A stretch of 24,066 bases of DNA, taken from contig UQKE01000034.1 in assembly GCA_900541555.1 (NCBI GenBank), positions 1 to 24,066 on the forward strand, written 5' to 3'. The number at the start of each line of letters is the position of its first letter. Position 1 is the first letter of the stretch. The notes beneath the pieces were generated by a model, which was given only the letters and a program-made list of their open reading frames with translations, made no database searches and was not told the origin of the DNA. This document shows positions 7,529 through 17,600 of this stretch, in pieces. Made by a program: the position numbers and the translations under genes. This DNA comes from an uncultured Porphyromonadaceae bacterium. Lineage in GTDB: Bacteria > Bacteroidota > Bacteroidia > Bacteroidales > Muribaculaceae.

Positions 7529-9964
7529 TTATTTGACCACTTTCACTACTGTATTGTCATTAAATTTCAGGATATACATGCCATTTGCAAGGCCGGCAGC
7601 CGGAATCGTCGTTTCGCCGTCGATTGCAGCGGCAGCCACTTTTTGTCCTGCAATGTTGTAAACTTCCACTGCGGAAGCAGCATCGTTCACTACGGTGAAG
7701 CCTTCGTCGGTCACTGTCACTGTCACAGCGCTCGATTCAATGTCGTTCACGCCCGATGCATCGCGTTGCGCCACATAGAAGTATTTCGTCGCAGCATTCG
7801 AAGTGATGCTGAATTTTCCGGAGCGCAAAGTTGTGCCCGAAGAAAGCGGATCGACCGTCACCGTCATCACAGTGTTACCCGTAGCCGTGTCGAATTCGCC
7901 GGTCTGAATGTCGTACCAGTCATAGAGACCTTCGTCGCCTGTAATCGTCCATGAGTCAGAAGCTGTAAACGTATTGACAGTAAACGATTTATCGCCTCCG
8001 GCAGCCGGTGCTTCGAATGCATAATCGCCATTTTCTTCGAAGATCCAGCCGAATGTAGCGTCAGTCTGAACGAAAATACCATTTATGTAGCACGGCGTTC
8101 CATCTTCCAACTCGAGCCCGAGAGTATTATACGAGTCCAAGCGCAAATTGCCCGATGCATCGGTGTAGGAATAATACGTATTCATGTACGGAGCCGAGAG
8201 AGTATAGCCGCCCACGAGAGATATCGAACAGTTTTCCGGATCCAAATTTTCATCTGCCGTGATTTCGATATATATCGGACTGTCGACGTTGATTTCGATG
8301 TTGCGCGTGAGAGAACCCACTTGTTCCTTGAACTCGAACAGAAGCACATAGTTCACGCCACCTTGCACAGGCACTGCAACCACATCGGCCAACGTTGTCG
8401 TAGCTTGATAATCCGGAGAAGCCAAATCGATGACGCCGTCATTCACCTTATAAACGCTTGCAGTGATCGGCAAGCTCAATTGCTCAGCGTCGGTCGTGAT
8501 TTGGTCGTTCGACAGATAAACCAGTACTTGGCTCATCGAATAAGGCGCAGCCGGTTGAGCCATGTAAGTGCCAAGACCGCGGAATTTCGAATCCTCGCCA
8601 ATGATATTGCCCAAGCTCGTCGAGTTGGGAGCAGCTAAAGGACCCGCACCCAGTCGGAATACGTCTTCCGGACCGAAATCGTAGCTCGACACGTAGCCGT
8701 ACGTCCCACCAGAAAATATGGGCATAGCGCCTGTCTGGTAGAATCCATTAAACGTGTACGGAGCACTCGTGTTGCCGCCGATCGTGCCGGTCAAAACCGG
8801 ATAGTCCCATTGCCCAAATGGATAAGAAACTGTCAAGTTCTTTTCGTTGGACACCAATTGGCCGTTAGGATCGTCCGGATCGTCGTAAGTCCATTCGTAG
8901 GTGTCTGCCTCATAGCCATTCGCAACGCTTTCCCAAACATTGTCGTTGTAAGCCGGGCCGATCATCACAGTAGCTGAATAATACTTGAAATCGGGCATCA
9001 TAGCGAAATAGAGATAGCCCGGATCGACATAAGCTACTTCCGGAGTCGGAGCACCCACCATCACGTTGTCGATGCCGACATCGCTACCGTTCTCGTTCTC
9101 ATATTGGAACGCGAATTTCACGCTTTTGCCCACATAGTCGGAAATATCCACGCGGATGCCTTCCCATGGATAAGTCATGATCATCGCATCGATTTCTTCC
9201 ACCGTGTATTTGGCTTTCACGTAGTCGAGCGCGTTCCAAAGCGGCGTCCAGTTTGCACCGTCGTCTTCGGAAACATACACCGTCAAGTTGGTGTTTTCCG
9301 CATCGTAAACGTAAAGGCCTTCATTGTTGAGCTTGTCGTTGTTGAGCAACGCGAAACCGGCGTCGAACGTCATCATGAAGCACAACTCGTCGCCTGCTTT
9401 CGGCGTAACGGCCGGCGTGTAGAGCCATTCGTCCTGCGGGTAAGCAATCAACTGAAAAGAATCGCCCACCATGCCCAGATCAATCGCATTGGACACATAC
9501 ATCATGGCAGCGCCCTCGTACACAGAGGTATAGTAGCTAAAGTTCGTAGCGCCCCACAATGCCATATCCACTTGGTCTGCGATTTTCGACTCGCTGCTCC
9601 AGCCTTCCGGCACCCAATCCGTAGCTCCGCCGTCCCAACCTTCAAAGCCTTCGAAGAATGTAGCATCGTCGGCAGCCACGAATGCATTCACGCGCTGGTT
9701 CAATTTTGCTCCCATGCGAGGATGCGCCAAAGCCTTTTTATATAGCCCGTTTTGGGTTTTCATCATTTTAACGCCTTCCGACACGGAAACGACATCGGTC
9801 GCTTGCAACGTAGCGGCCTTTTGCGGAGCCGCCATCTGCGTCGCCGGCGTGGCATTATTGACTGCCGGCAACATTCTTTTCACTTGTTGCGGCTGCGCCA
9901 CGCCTGCCGAAGCAACGAGCGCGCCTGTCAACAAGGCTGCTGATAAGAGTACAGTTTTTTTCAT
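7529..9964 (-). CDS. Secreted choice-of-anchor J / BACON-like protein with T9SS sorting domain
   Basis: This 811-residue protein has a Sec signal at residues 1-23 (MKKTVLLSAALLTGALVASA). A choice-of-anchor J (cleaved-adhesin-like) beta-sandwich lies at about 101-305, opening with FFEGFEG, and including LTVYVSEDDGANWTPLW and KFAFQYEN and closing with VGIDNVMV. A long middle part of about 350 residues is not recognised. A BACON-like domain follows at about 655-738 (AGGDKSFTVNT through KYFYVAQRD). The last 70 residues are a type A sorting domain (VEVYNIAGQKVAAA, then GLANGMYILKFNDNTVVKVVK), which in families studied directs export by the type IX system and surface attachment or release. No catalytic motif is seen, so a ligand-binding or adhesive role is likely. 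It follows the DUF4302 gene by 268 bases and has its own promoter, so it is associated with the uptake locus but separately controlled. Confidence 0.85.
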   Translation of the reverse strand: MKKTVLLSAALLTGALVASAGVAQPQQVKRMLPAVNNATPATQMAAPQKAATLQATDVVSVSEGVKMMKTQNGLYKKALAHPRMGAKLNQRVNAFVAADDATFFEGFEGWDGGATDWVPEGWSSESKIADQVDMALWGATNFSYYTSVYEGAAMMYVSNAIDLGMVGDSFQLIAYPQDEWLYTPAVTPKAGDELCFMMTFDAGFALLNNDKLNNEGLYVYDAENTNLTVYVSEDDGANWTPLWNALDYVKAKYTVEEIDAMIMTYPWEGIRVDISDYVGKSVKFAFQYENENGSDVGIDNVMVGAPTPEVAYVDPGYLYFAMMPDFKYYSATVMIGPAYNDNVWESVANGYEADTYEWTYDDPDDPNGQLVSNEKNLTVSYPFGQWDYPVLTGTIGGNTSAPYTFNGFYQTGAMPIFSGGTYGYVSSYDFGPEDVFRLGAGPLAAPNSTSLGNIIGEDSKFRGLGTYMAQPAAPYSMSQVLVYLSNDQITTDAEQLSLPITASVYKVNDGVIDLASPDYQATTTLADVVAVPVQGGVNYVLLFEFKEQVGSLTRNIEINVDSPIYIEITADENLDPENCSISLVGGYTLSAPYMNTYYSYTDASGNLRLDSYNTLGLELEDGTPCYINGIFVQTDATFGWIFEENGDYAFEAPAAGGDKSFTVNTFTASDSWTITGDEGLYDWYDIQTGEFDTATGNTVMTVTVDPLSSGTTLRSGKFSITSNAATKYFYVAQRDASGVNDIESSAVTVTVTDEGFTVVNDAASAVEVYNIAGQKVAAAAIDGETTIPAAGLANGMYILKFNDNTVVKVVK

Positions 9965-10050
9965 AACAGCTAAATTAATAAATTATGGTTATAACTACTA
10001 TTAGGTTTCAAATTCGTGCTTTCAAAGCCGTTTCTATTGAAACTTGCCGA

Positions 10051-10082
10051 CAAATATAACGACATTTATTTCCAATGTCAAT
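10051..10082 (-). promoter_or_regulatory. Promoter of the T9SS secreted-protein gene
   Basis: On the minus strand, TATATTTG at 10058-10051 matches the TAnnTTTG -7 box, and ATTG at 10082-10079, 20 bases upstream, is one base off TTTG. Transcription would start near 10045, giving a leader of about 80 bases. Upstream (10187-10207) lies an imperfect hairpin, GCACGGC-TTCACAT-GCCGCGC, just after the DUF4302 stop; it lacks a T-run, so it is only a weak terminator candidate. Confidence 0.65.
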
Positions 10083-10232
10083 ATTTTTGCCTAAAAATTT
10101 CGATTTTTCGTTGTTTTTTACACAAACGTTGCTTCAAATTGAAAGCAAAACGCGCAAATTCGGTTTATATTTTTAGACCCGCCGGAGCACGGCTTCACAT
10201 GCCGCGCCCCGAGCGGATGCTAAACTTTCATG

Positions 10233-11555
10233 CTACCGCAACGACAATGTCAACACATTGCCCGATGCGTCGGTCAGAGTCAGAGTAGTCGTGCCCAGCG
10301 GCGAATTTGCCGTAATCGTGTACGGCTTCATCACAGCCGAAACAAACGCCGGGACGCTTGTAAGCGAATCGTAGAACACCAATCCGTTTGCCGCGTCGGA
10401 GTCGCCGCCATCGGCAGCCGCCTGGGTCGCTTCACGGTTGAATGCAAGCGTTGCCGACTCGCCCGACTTCTCCACATTCACGCAATATTTGGCATTGAAC
10501 GAAGTAGAACGGAAGAAGAGCGTGAACGACTCGAGGTCGCTATCGTAAGCAAATTCCACATATTGGATCGAACCGTAGCCTGCGGCGCGGAATTCGCCCA
10601 CCAAAGCATTATAAGCATCAATAATCCCGCCTGTCGTCGCGTTTTTGTCCATCCGCCACGTGTTGTCCACCAAATAAGTAGGCATGTCGCCGGCAGAAAT
10701 CACGGCATTCTGCCCCTCATTGGTGCAAACGAGGATGCCTTCCTCGTTCAGCGCGAAATCCTGCACTTCGAAATTCTCGTCGTCGCCCTTGAACGGCTCG
10801 CACAAATGCACGGAACCGTCAAGATAGACAATATACGACAACGTCGTGGTTTCTGCGATCGGGTCGCCGCCTTCCGGCACAAACTCCATCAAGCCATTGC
10901 TCATGCCGGTGATGGAATAGCGCTCGCCGTCGGCATCAAGCCATATTTTCTTCACTACTGAAGGGAAATGTGCAGATTTCACAGCTGCCAAATCCGTATA
11001 GTAGGCTTCCCAATTCTGCGTGTCAGAAAGACGCGTCAAGCGAATATCGAGATTGTATTTCTTCCCTTTCATGTAAATTGTGTTGCCGTCGGCCGACATT
11101 GAAATGAAGCGGAATTCGTAGTCGCCCTCATGGCCAACGCCGTCCTCGTCTTCATCGGACGTGTCAGGAATATCGACCGGATTGGAAAACACATGGAGCA
11201 AGGAATTGTAAGAATTGAACGACAATACAGGGCCATCGTCGCCGATCACCTCATAGAGGCTGCGTTCTTCCTTGTATTGATTTCCGGAGCTGTAGTTATT
11301 GTTGGCTGCCATCGTCACGCTGCCGTCCTCGCTGAATTTCACCAGCAACGGATATCCCTGCTCCCCCGTGTTGGCAAAGTATTGAAGCACCCATCCGTTT
11401 TCAGCCGAGATGATTGCGTTGTGGTATTCTTCCATCGAGTGGTTCAAACGCTGAGCCGACGACTCTTCGAAGAAATCGTCTTCCTCCTTGAAGCAAGAAG
11501 TGAGCGGAAGCAGGCACGCTGCACTCAAAAGAATCGATATTTTGAATTTATTCAT
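10233..11555 (-). CDS. DUF4302 domain lipoprotein
   Basis: This 440-residue protein has a lipoprotein signal ending LTSC with Cys at residue 21, followed by an acidic FKEEDDFFEES stretch of the type that favours export to the cell surface in Bacteroidetes. The mature part begins with SAQRLNHSMEEYHNAIISAENGW, which I recognise as the DUF4302 start, and continues with repeated beta strands such as LLVKFSEDGSVTMAANN and YEFRFISMSADGNTIYMKGKKYN. No catalytic motif is visible. DUF4302 genes are commonly found next to SusC/SusD pairs and HExxH lipoproteins, as here: it follows the metallohydrolase gene by 35 bases and is probably in the same transcript. Its role is unknown; a surface binding or accessory part of the uptake complex is a reasonable inference. 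Confidence 0.85.
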   Translation of the reverse strand: MNKFKISILLSAACLLPLTSCFKEEDDFFEESSAQRLNHSMEEYHNAIISAENGWVLQYFANTGEQGYPLLVKFSEDGSVTMAANNNYSSGNQYKEERSLYEVIGDDGPVLSFNSYNSLLHVFSNPVDIPDTSDEDEDGVGHEGDYEFRFISMSADGNTIYMKGKKYNLDIRLTRLSDTQNWEAYYTDLAAVKSAHFPSVVKKIWLDADGERYSITGMSNGLMEFVPEGGDPIAETTTLSYIVYLDGSVHLCEPFKGDDENFEVQDFALNEEGILVCTNEGQNAVISAGDMPTYLVDNTWRMDKNATTGGIIDAYNALVGEFRAAGYGSIQYVEFAYDSDLESFTLFFRSTSFNAKYCVNVEKSGESATLAFNREATQAAADGGDSDAANGLVFYDSLTSVPAFVSAVMKPYTITANSPLGTTTLTLTDASGNVLTLSLR

Positions 11556-11590
11556 AATGTCTTTGTATTATCAATGTGATTACTCGTTTA

Positions 11591-12841
11591 TTACTTCATT
11601 GCGTTTTCGCCTGCCGGAATGTCGTAGACTTGGCTGCGCAAATGTTCAAGCACAGTCGGTCCCGTCGGGTCGTTGGCATCCCACGGCTCGTTGATGCTCA
11701 ACTGGCGGCGTTGCACCTCGGCGCGAAGTTCGTCGAGGTCGATGCCCCATGCGTCGCGGAACCAGTCGCGAGCAATTTGCACCTTTTGCTCAATGACAGC
11801 AGGGCCGTCGACTCCATCGATGTCCTCCACGGGGTAAACCGTCAGATTCGGATTGGAATTGAGCGTCACTGAAACGACATTTCCATCGGCATCGCGTGTT
11901 TCCGTCACTTCGTCCAACGTAGCGTGCGTCCTGTTTTCGTCGCTCACGATATTATCCTTATAATAATAGTAGCATGCGTAAACTGGCTTGCGGCTTCCTT
12001 CATCGGTGACAGGCATGCCGTATTCGTCGATCAGCTGTTCCCAGCCGCGGCCTGCGTGGTCCATCATCTCTTCCCATTGTCCCATCGGCTTCGTCCCGTC
12101 GGGATTGGCCGGAAGGAATTCGCTGGAAGTTTTCGTGATGTAGTTGGCGATGGTTTCAGCAAAGTCCTCGCGCGCTTGTCCGCTGGCGTAGTCGGAAGTG
12201 AAGCCGAGCGAATAGCAATAGTCGAAGTTGCGGTCCTGCCATCCCATCGGGTCGTAGAACTGCGTGGAAATCTGGTTGAAAGCTTGCGGATAGGTCTTCG
12301 TTTGGTGAAGAATGTGCGCAAACTCGTGGTGCATTGTCTTGAAATAGAACTCATTCAAGGTGTAGAAGTCGGTCACGTCCATTTCATTCACACGGAACAA
12401 CGACACTTTCAATCCGCCCTCGGCCAAACCGAGGATCATCGTGTGGTTTGCCGGATTGTAGGCCGGCGAGCCGATCAAGTGGATGATACGCGGCCCGTAC
12501 TTCTTCAAGAATGCAGGATCGGAAGTGACCACTTTGTCGTACACGTCGAACCACAAGAATTTCGTCATCACCGCCAAATCCACCGAATTGGCATACGTGG
12601 CGGGGATCAAGTTGTAGTTCATGTCGGTGCCCACATCTTGCATCTTGTAGCGGAATTGCAAGTTGTAGACCGCACGATAGTTGTCCTCCAAAAATTTGTC
12701 CAATTGGTAGGAAGCCGAATTGGGATCGAGCTCGTCGCTCACCTCTTCAAATATGCTGTTCGGATCCAAATCGTCCTCGCAAGCGGTAAATGCCGCCGCA
12801 CAGCCAAGAAGAATCGCGCTGAATATATATTTCTTAGTCAT
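11591..12841 (-). CDS. Substrate import-associated zinc metallohydrolase lipoprotein (HExxH)
   Basis: This 416-residue protein is a predicted surface zinc peptidase or hydrolase of the family known for sitting beside SusC/SusD genes. The signal ends FTAC with Cys at residue 21, followed by EDDLDPN. The catalytic motif is HHEFAHILHQ at 171-180: His172 and His176 are the zinc ligands and Glu173 the catalytic base, with His179 as a possible third ligand in an HExxHxxH pattern; Glu225 and Glu229 (REDFAETIANYI) are other candidates. The C-terminus is rich in short acidic loops and ends near WFRDAWGIDLDELRAEVQRR, typical of the family. It starts 14 bases after the SusD stop and is thus in the same operon. 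Cleavage of a protein or peptide ligand during import is inferred from family and context; the true substrate is not known. Confidence 0.9.
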   Translation of the reverse strand: MTKKYIFSAILLGCAAAFTACEDDLDPNSIFEEVSDELDPNSASYQLDKFLEDNYRAVYNLQFRYKMQDVGTDMNYNLIPATYANSVDLAVMTKFLWFDVYDKVVTSDPAFLKKYGPRIIHLIGSPAYNPANHTMILGLAEGGLKVSLFRVNEMDVTDFYTLNEFYFKTMHHEFAHILHQTKTYPQAFNQISTQFYDPMGWQDRNFDYCYSLGFTSDYASGQAREDFAETIANYITKTSSEFLPANPDGTKPMGQWEEMMDHAGRGWEQLIDEYGMPVTDEGSRKPVYACYYYYKDNIVSDENRTHATLDEVTETRDADGNVVSVTLNSNPNLTVYPVEDIDGVDGPAVIEQKVQIARDWFRDAWGIDLDELRAEVQRRQLSINEPWDANDPTGPTVLEHLRSQVYDIPAGENAMK

Positions 12842-12855
12842 GATTGTCTCCGTTT

Positions 12856-14631
12856 TTATTTGTTATACTTGATGAGTTTACCCGTGAACGGAATGGCTTT
12901 CACGCCCGTTTGCCCGTCGACAAGCGGCAGGTTGCGGTCGTTGGCCTCCATGCCGGCCGAAATCACTTCCACAGGGATTTGAAGTGCGCGGCGCGGATCG
13001 AGCTTCGTAAGCGTCTCCACACGCGTGCGGCCAATCTTGTGGGTCACTTCCATGCCGTAACGCTTGATGTCGAACCAACGGAGTCCGTCGAACACCGTCT
13101 CGATGCGGCGGAAGTGGAGCAAGCAGTTGATGTAAGGCAACATGTCCTGCGTCAATGGATAGTCGTCGGATTTGCAAATCTCGTTGATCGGAAGTTCTTC
13201 GAGCGTCTTGACGATGCCATAGCCTCGATCCTGCCCGTACCACGATTGAATCAACCCTGAGGTCAAAGTCTCTCTGAATTCATAATGTGCCGGAAGATTG
13301 CGACGAGCCTCTTCCCAAATGCGAAGGTCGTCAACGGCATCTTCCATCGTGTAGACGCGGCCGCCTTCAGTCGTCAAGTCGCCATTGGCATCGGCAACTG
13401 CCGTCGGCTTGCCGGCTGCGGCAAGGTAGATGCGTGCTTCTGCGCGAGTGAGCAACGTTTCCTCAGCCGTGAATTCGGCACGAACCACATGCACATAGCC
13501 AATGCCGGCTACCTTGTCGGTGTATTCAAACAATTCTCCGACTTTCATGAAATACATTCCGTATTCCTCTTTGCCGTTGATATACAATTTACCATTGTAG
13601 CACGGATGGAAATTATAATTGCTCCATGTCGGACCGGGGCCATAGATAGTGGCCTTTGCTGCATCGCGATTCAAAGCATAGCGCGATTCAGCCGCGATGG
13701 CACGCCAGAAAGCAGAGTTGGTCGGCATGAGCAGCAAGTTGCTTTGCGATGTCGAGCTCACGTAGTCCATGATCTGCGAATCCACATTCGAGTAGTTGAC
13801 CGACCAATACGTGCGCATCATCGAAGCAGGACTTGCGCCGAGTGCTTGCGTTGCGTAGTAATCCACTTTCGGATAGTCGCGCTTGAAGAGATAGAAACGC
13901 GCGGCAAACGCAAAGGCGGCAGCTTTGTTGAAGTGATACTTCGGTTGTTCGTAGTAAGTGTCGTCGATATATTTCAACCCTTCCAACAAATCGGCTTCGA
14001 TTTTGTCGTAAACATCGGCCACCGACTCACGCGCATAATCGACATGCACGGTCGTTTCCGGAACTGTCACGTAAGGGATGCCCACAAGGTCCTTGCTCAG
14101 TTCAGCTCCGCGATAGTTTTGGGCGAACAAGTTGACCAACACGAAGTGGTGGTAGGCACGCGACACCAAAGCCTCGCCGCGAGCGGCATTCATCTTGTCG
14201 AGATCGGTTTGGGAGAACGTGTTCACCTTGCCGGTTTGTTCGAATTCGGCAATTTTCTCCAACACGTGGTTGTCCACTGCGATAGAATGATAGCATTGTT
14301 CCCAAACGAACGACGGAGAATCTGTATCCATGTCGGACTCCGCATCTTCCCATGCGAAGAGCTCGTCGTCGATACGGTTGTTGTCGTAAGGCGTCAGATT
14401 GTAACGCACGCCATTCTCATCGGGAGAGTTGTTGTCGATGATATTGTCGCCGCTGAATTCGCAAAGTTTTGCATAATTGGCGAGCGAATAGCCATCGACC
14501 ATCATCGACAAAAGCTGATCCGGCGTTTGCGGATCGACGCGATTGTCGGGCATTTTGTCGAGGAAATCATTGCAAGAAGTCAATGCGACCGCACCTGCAA
14601 CGGCGATATATGCTAATTTCATTTTTTTCAT
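12856..14631 (-). CDS. SusD/RagB-family nutrient-binding outer-membrane lipoprotein
   Basis: This 591-residue lipoprotein partners the SusC gene 22 bases upstream. I chose the ATG at 14631 rather than the earlier possible start at 14709, because it gives a proper lipoprotein signal (MKKMKLAYIAVAGAVALTSC, Cys20) and avoids overlapping the SusC coding end. The mature protein begins NDFLDKMPDNRVDPQTP. Family marks include the N-terminal ARGEALVSRAYHHFVLVNLFAQNY helix, the YPKVDYYATQAL region, LLTRAEARIYLAAAG, and the C-terminal LLHFRRIETVFDGLRWFDIKRYGMEV. It differs strongly from the SusD at 72-1817, so the two loci are not a recent duplication. The neighbours (metallohydrolase and DUF4302 lipoprotein) suggest a peptide-containing ligand; this is inference. 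Confidence 0.94.
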   Translation of the reverse strand: MKKMKLAYIAVAGAVALTSCNDFLDKMPDNRVDPQTPDQLLSMMVDGYSLANYAKLCEFSGDNIIDNNSPDENGVRYNLTPYDNNRIDDELFAWEDAESDMDTDSPSFVWEQCYHSIAVDNHVLEKIAEFEQTGKVNTFSQTDLDKMNAARGEALVSRAYHHFVLVNLFAQNYRGAELSKDLVGIPYVTVPETTVHVDYARESVADVYDKIEADLLEGLKYIDDTYYEQPKYHFNKAAAFAFAARFYLFKRDYPKVDYYATQALGASPASMMRTYWSVNYSNVDSQIMDYVSSTSQSNLLLMPTNSAFWRAIAAESRYALNRDAAKATIYGPGPTWSNYNFHPCYNGKLYINGKEEYGMYFMKVGELFEYTDKVAGIGYVHVVRAEFTAEETLLTRAEARIYLAAAGKPTAVADANGDLTTEGGRVYTMEDAVDDLRIWEEARRNLPAHYEFRETLTSGLIQSWYGQDRGYGIVKTLEELPINEICKSDDYPLTQDMLPYINCLLHFRRIETVFDGLRWFDIKRYGMEVTHKIGRTRVETLTKLDPRRALQIPVEVISAGMEANDRNLPLVDGQTGVKAIPFTGKLIKYNK

Positions 14632-14653
14632 TGTTACCTTTTCCTTATATATG

Positions 14654-17600
14654 TTACAAACTGAAACGCAATGTGAATGTAAACTGTCTCGGGTTCGGAG
14701 TGGCAACACCGCCGGCGTTGAAGAACTCCGGATCCTGTCCGTTCAGTTTCTTGTCGGCATAAAGCAGACAGAGGTTGGTAGCCTGCACTTTCACAGAAGC
14801 CGAAGAGAAACGAATCTTCTGGAGGAAAGATTTAGGCAAATCGTAGGTCAGCGATACTTCTTTCAAACGGATGAAGCCGCCGTCGGCAATACGCTCCGTC
14901 GAATAGTTGTAGGCGTTGTAAGCGTAATCCAAGTACAAGTAGCGTTCGTTTTGACGCTTGCTGGCAATCACAGGTATCGTCGTGTGAGCCTCGTCGCCCG
15001 GCAACGTCCAACGATTCTTGAACTCTTTCGGCATGGAAGCCAAGTCGTCGTAAGAGCTGGAGAAAATCGGGTTGAGGCGCACCTTGTTGCCAAACGAGTA
15101 GGTCAAGAACACGTTCAAGCGGAAGTTTTTCCAAGTGAAGATGTTGCCGAAACCACCCGTGATCGTCGGGTCGGTAGGACCTTCATATTTCAAATAGCCC
15201 GTTTTCTCGAATTCTTGGAAGTTGATGTCGTCGACAACCACTTCGCCGTCTTCGTTCAAGAACGTAGGCAAGCCTTCCTCGTTCAATCCCATGAAAGGAA
15301 TCGAGAATATCGCACGCACCGGATAGCCTTCGAGCGCATAACCCGTGCCTTGCACAAGTTGAATCACATTGGAGCGAGCATCCAAAGAGGTGATTTCCGT
15401 GCGCGTTTTTGCAAACGTCAAGTCCGTTGTCCACGAGAAATCCTTTGTTTCGATGTTGCGCGTCGAAATCGTCACTTCCGCTCCGTTCGACTTCATTGCA
15501 GCGACATTGGCATATTTCATCGACACACCGCCGGCGCCTTGCGTATAAATTTCGCCAATCAAGTCGAAGTTGTTACGGAAATAAACGTCGGCCGTCGCAT
15601 TGATGCGGTTGTTGAGGAAACCGAGATCCAACCCGACGTTGAACTCATGCTTTTTCTCGTAGGTCAGCTCCGTATTGGCGATGTCGGTCAGTTGCAATCC
15701 GAGCTCTTGGTCGCGCGAAAGCGGACGCCACGGACGATAGCTATTGTAGACCGGCGTGGCATTCGATACCCAATCCGGACCGGCATCGGCCGTCAACGAA
15801 TAAGAAACGCGGGCAGTAGCATGCGACAAAATCTTCGGGTCCACGTTGTCCTTGAAGAATTTTTCTTCATGCGCGTTCCACGCAGCTGCGACGTTCCAAG
15901 TCGGCAACCAACGGGAGTTGCGCGACATGCCCAATTTGTTCGTTCCTTCGTAGCGGATTGTTCCGTTGAGCACATAACGCGACGCATATGAATAGGTCAC
16001 GTTGGCAAACGAAGCGAAGCTGCGACGGTAAGTCCACGTATTGCCGTAATAAGCAGCGTTTTCCTGCGCTTGTTGCTCGAACAGCGACGGGTCGATGAAC
16101 GGAATGCCGCCATTGTCGTAAACGAAACCCCAACCTTGGAAGTTGATGCTGTTGCGGTCGATGGAGTTCACTTCCAAACCGGCAAGTGCATTGAAAATAT
16201 GCGTGTTTTTCCACGTTTTGTTATACGTGGCCGTTCCGCGGAAGTTGTACTGCGACACAGTGTAGGTGTCGTTGTAGTAAATACCGCCTTTCGGAAGCAC
16301 CGTCTCCGGCAAAGCGTTCGGGTCGTTCGGGTCGGTATAAAGATACGGGTTGATGTCGCGAATCGTCGCATCTTCCGGATCGATACCGGCACGGTAGGCC
16401 ATTGCTTGGTTGGAGTGGTCTTTCACATGGTGCTCTTGAACGGAACTTTGATAACGATAAGCGCCCAAAGCATTCAATTCGAGGCCTGCAATCGGTTTCC
16501 AATTCAATTCAGCTTGGAATTTCAAGTCGGTCACACCTATATCTATATAGTTGTTTTCCAATTCATGGAAAATGTTGAAGTCCGACCAGTTGCGCGTATA
16601 GAATTCATGCGGATCGAGCGTGCGCGACGTGTTCAAAGCGTAGCTGTACGGATTAATGTCAAACCCGCGCTTCACCTCGCCGCTCACAGGGTCGGTCTCT
16701 TGGCTCAACGTGCCCGGAGCTTTTTGCTTGCGATAAGAATCGGAAGTCAACACCGACACACGCAATGTCGGAGAAATCTGATACGACGCGTTGGCATTGA
16801 ACGTGTAGCGGCGCACGTCGCTCGAAATCGTCCATCCCGGGTCGTTCATGATCGAAACCGACGTATAGAAATTGCTCTTTTCCGTACCGCCGGAAATGCT
16901 GACAGAGTGGTTCTGCAACAATGCGTTGCTGAAAAGTTCGTCGAACCAATCCGTGTTGCGGAATTCGGCTGCGCGCAAATAATTGTTCATCGCCGAAGTG
17001 GTGTGCGGAAGGCCGAAAGCACCATTCGATTCGTTATATTGATCGATCAAATCATACATTTTACCATATACGCCGGAATTGGACGCGGAAGCGATGCTTG
17101 CAAATTCGAGCCATCCTTTGCGTTCCATTTCCCGATAGATACCCATTTGCTCTTGCGAGTTGCTGATGTTGAACTCGTTGTAACGGGGTTTCATACGTGT
17201 TGTGAATTCACCGGTGTAGCTGACACGCGTCGAACCTGCGCGACCTTTCTTCGTCGTCACGACGATCACGCCGGCCATTGCTTGCGCACCATAAATCGAC
17301 GTTGCCGAACCGTCCTTCAAAATCTGGAAGCTCTCGATGTCGTCGGAGTTCAAACCCGCGATGGCGGAAGAAATCAACGTCACGGCATCTCCCGACGACA
17401 AATCGTCGGCAGAAACCTCGACTGCATCTTCCATGATGACGCCATCGACCACCCACAGCGGCTTGGAAGCGCCATAGATGGAAGTCGCGCCACGCACGCG
17501 AATCTTCGGAGCCGTACCGAACGTACCGGATACGTTCTGCACCGAAACGCCGGCCGAACGGCCTTCCAACGCGCGGGCAATATCTGCCACACCGTCCAAT

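Noticed and set aside
7141..7536. Open frames on both strands in the 7141-7536 gap
   Set aside because: They run through GC-rich inverted repeats and the terminator; the products are low-complexity and unlike any protein family I know.
14632..14709. A 26-residue extension of the second SusD protein
   Set aside because: It would overlap the end of the SusC gene and hide the lipoprotein signal; the ATG at 14631 gives a standard one.
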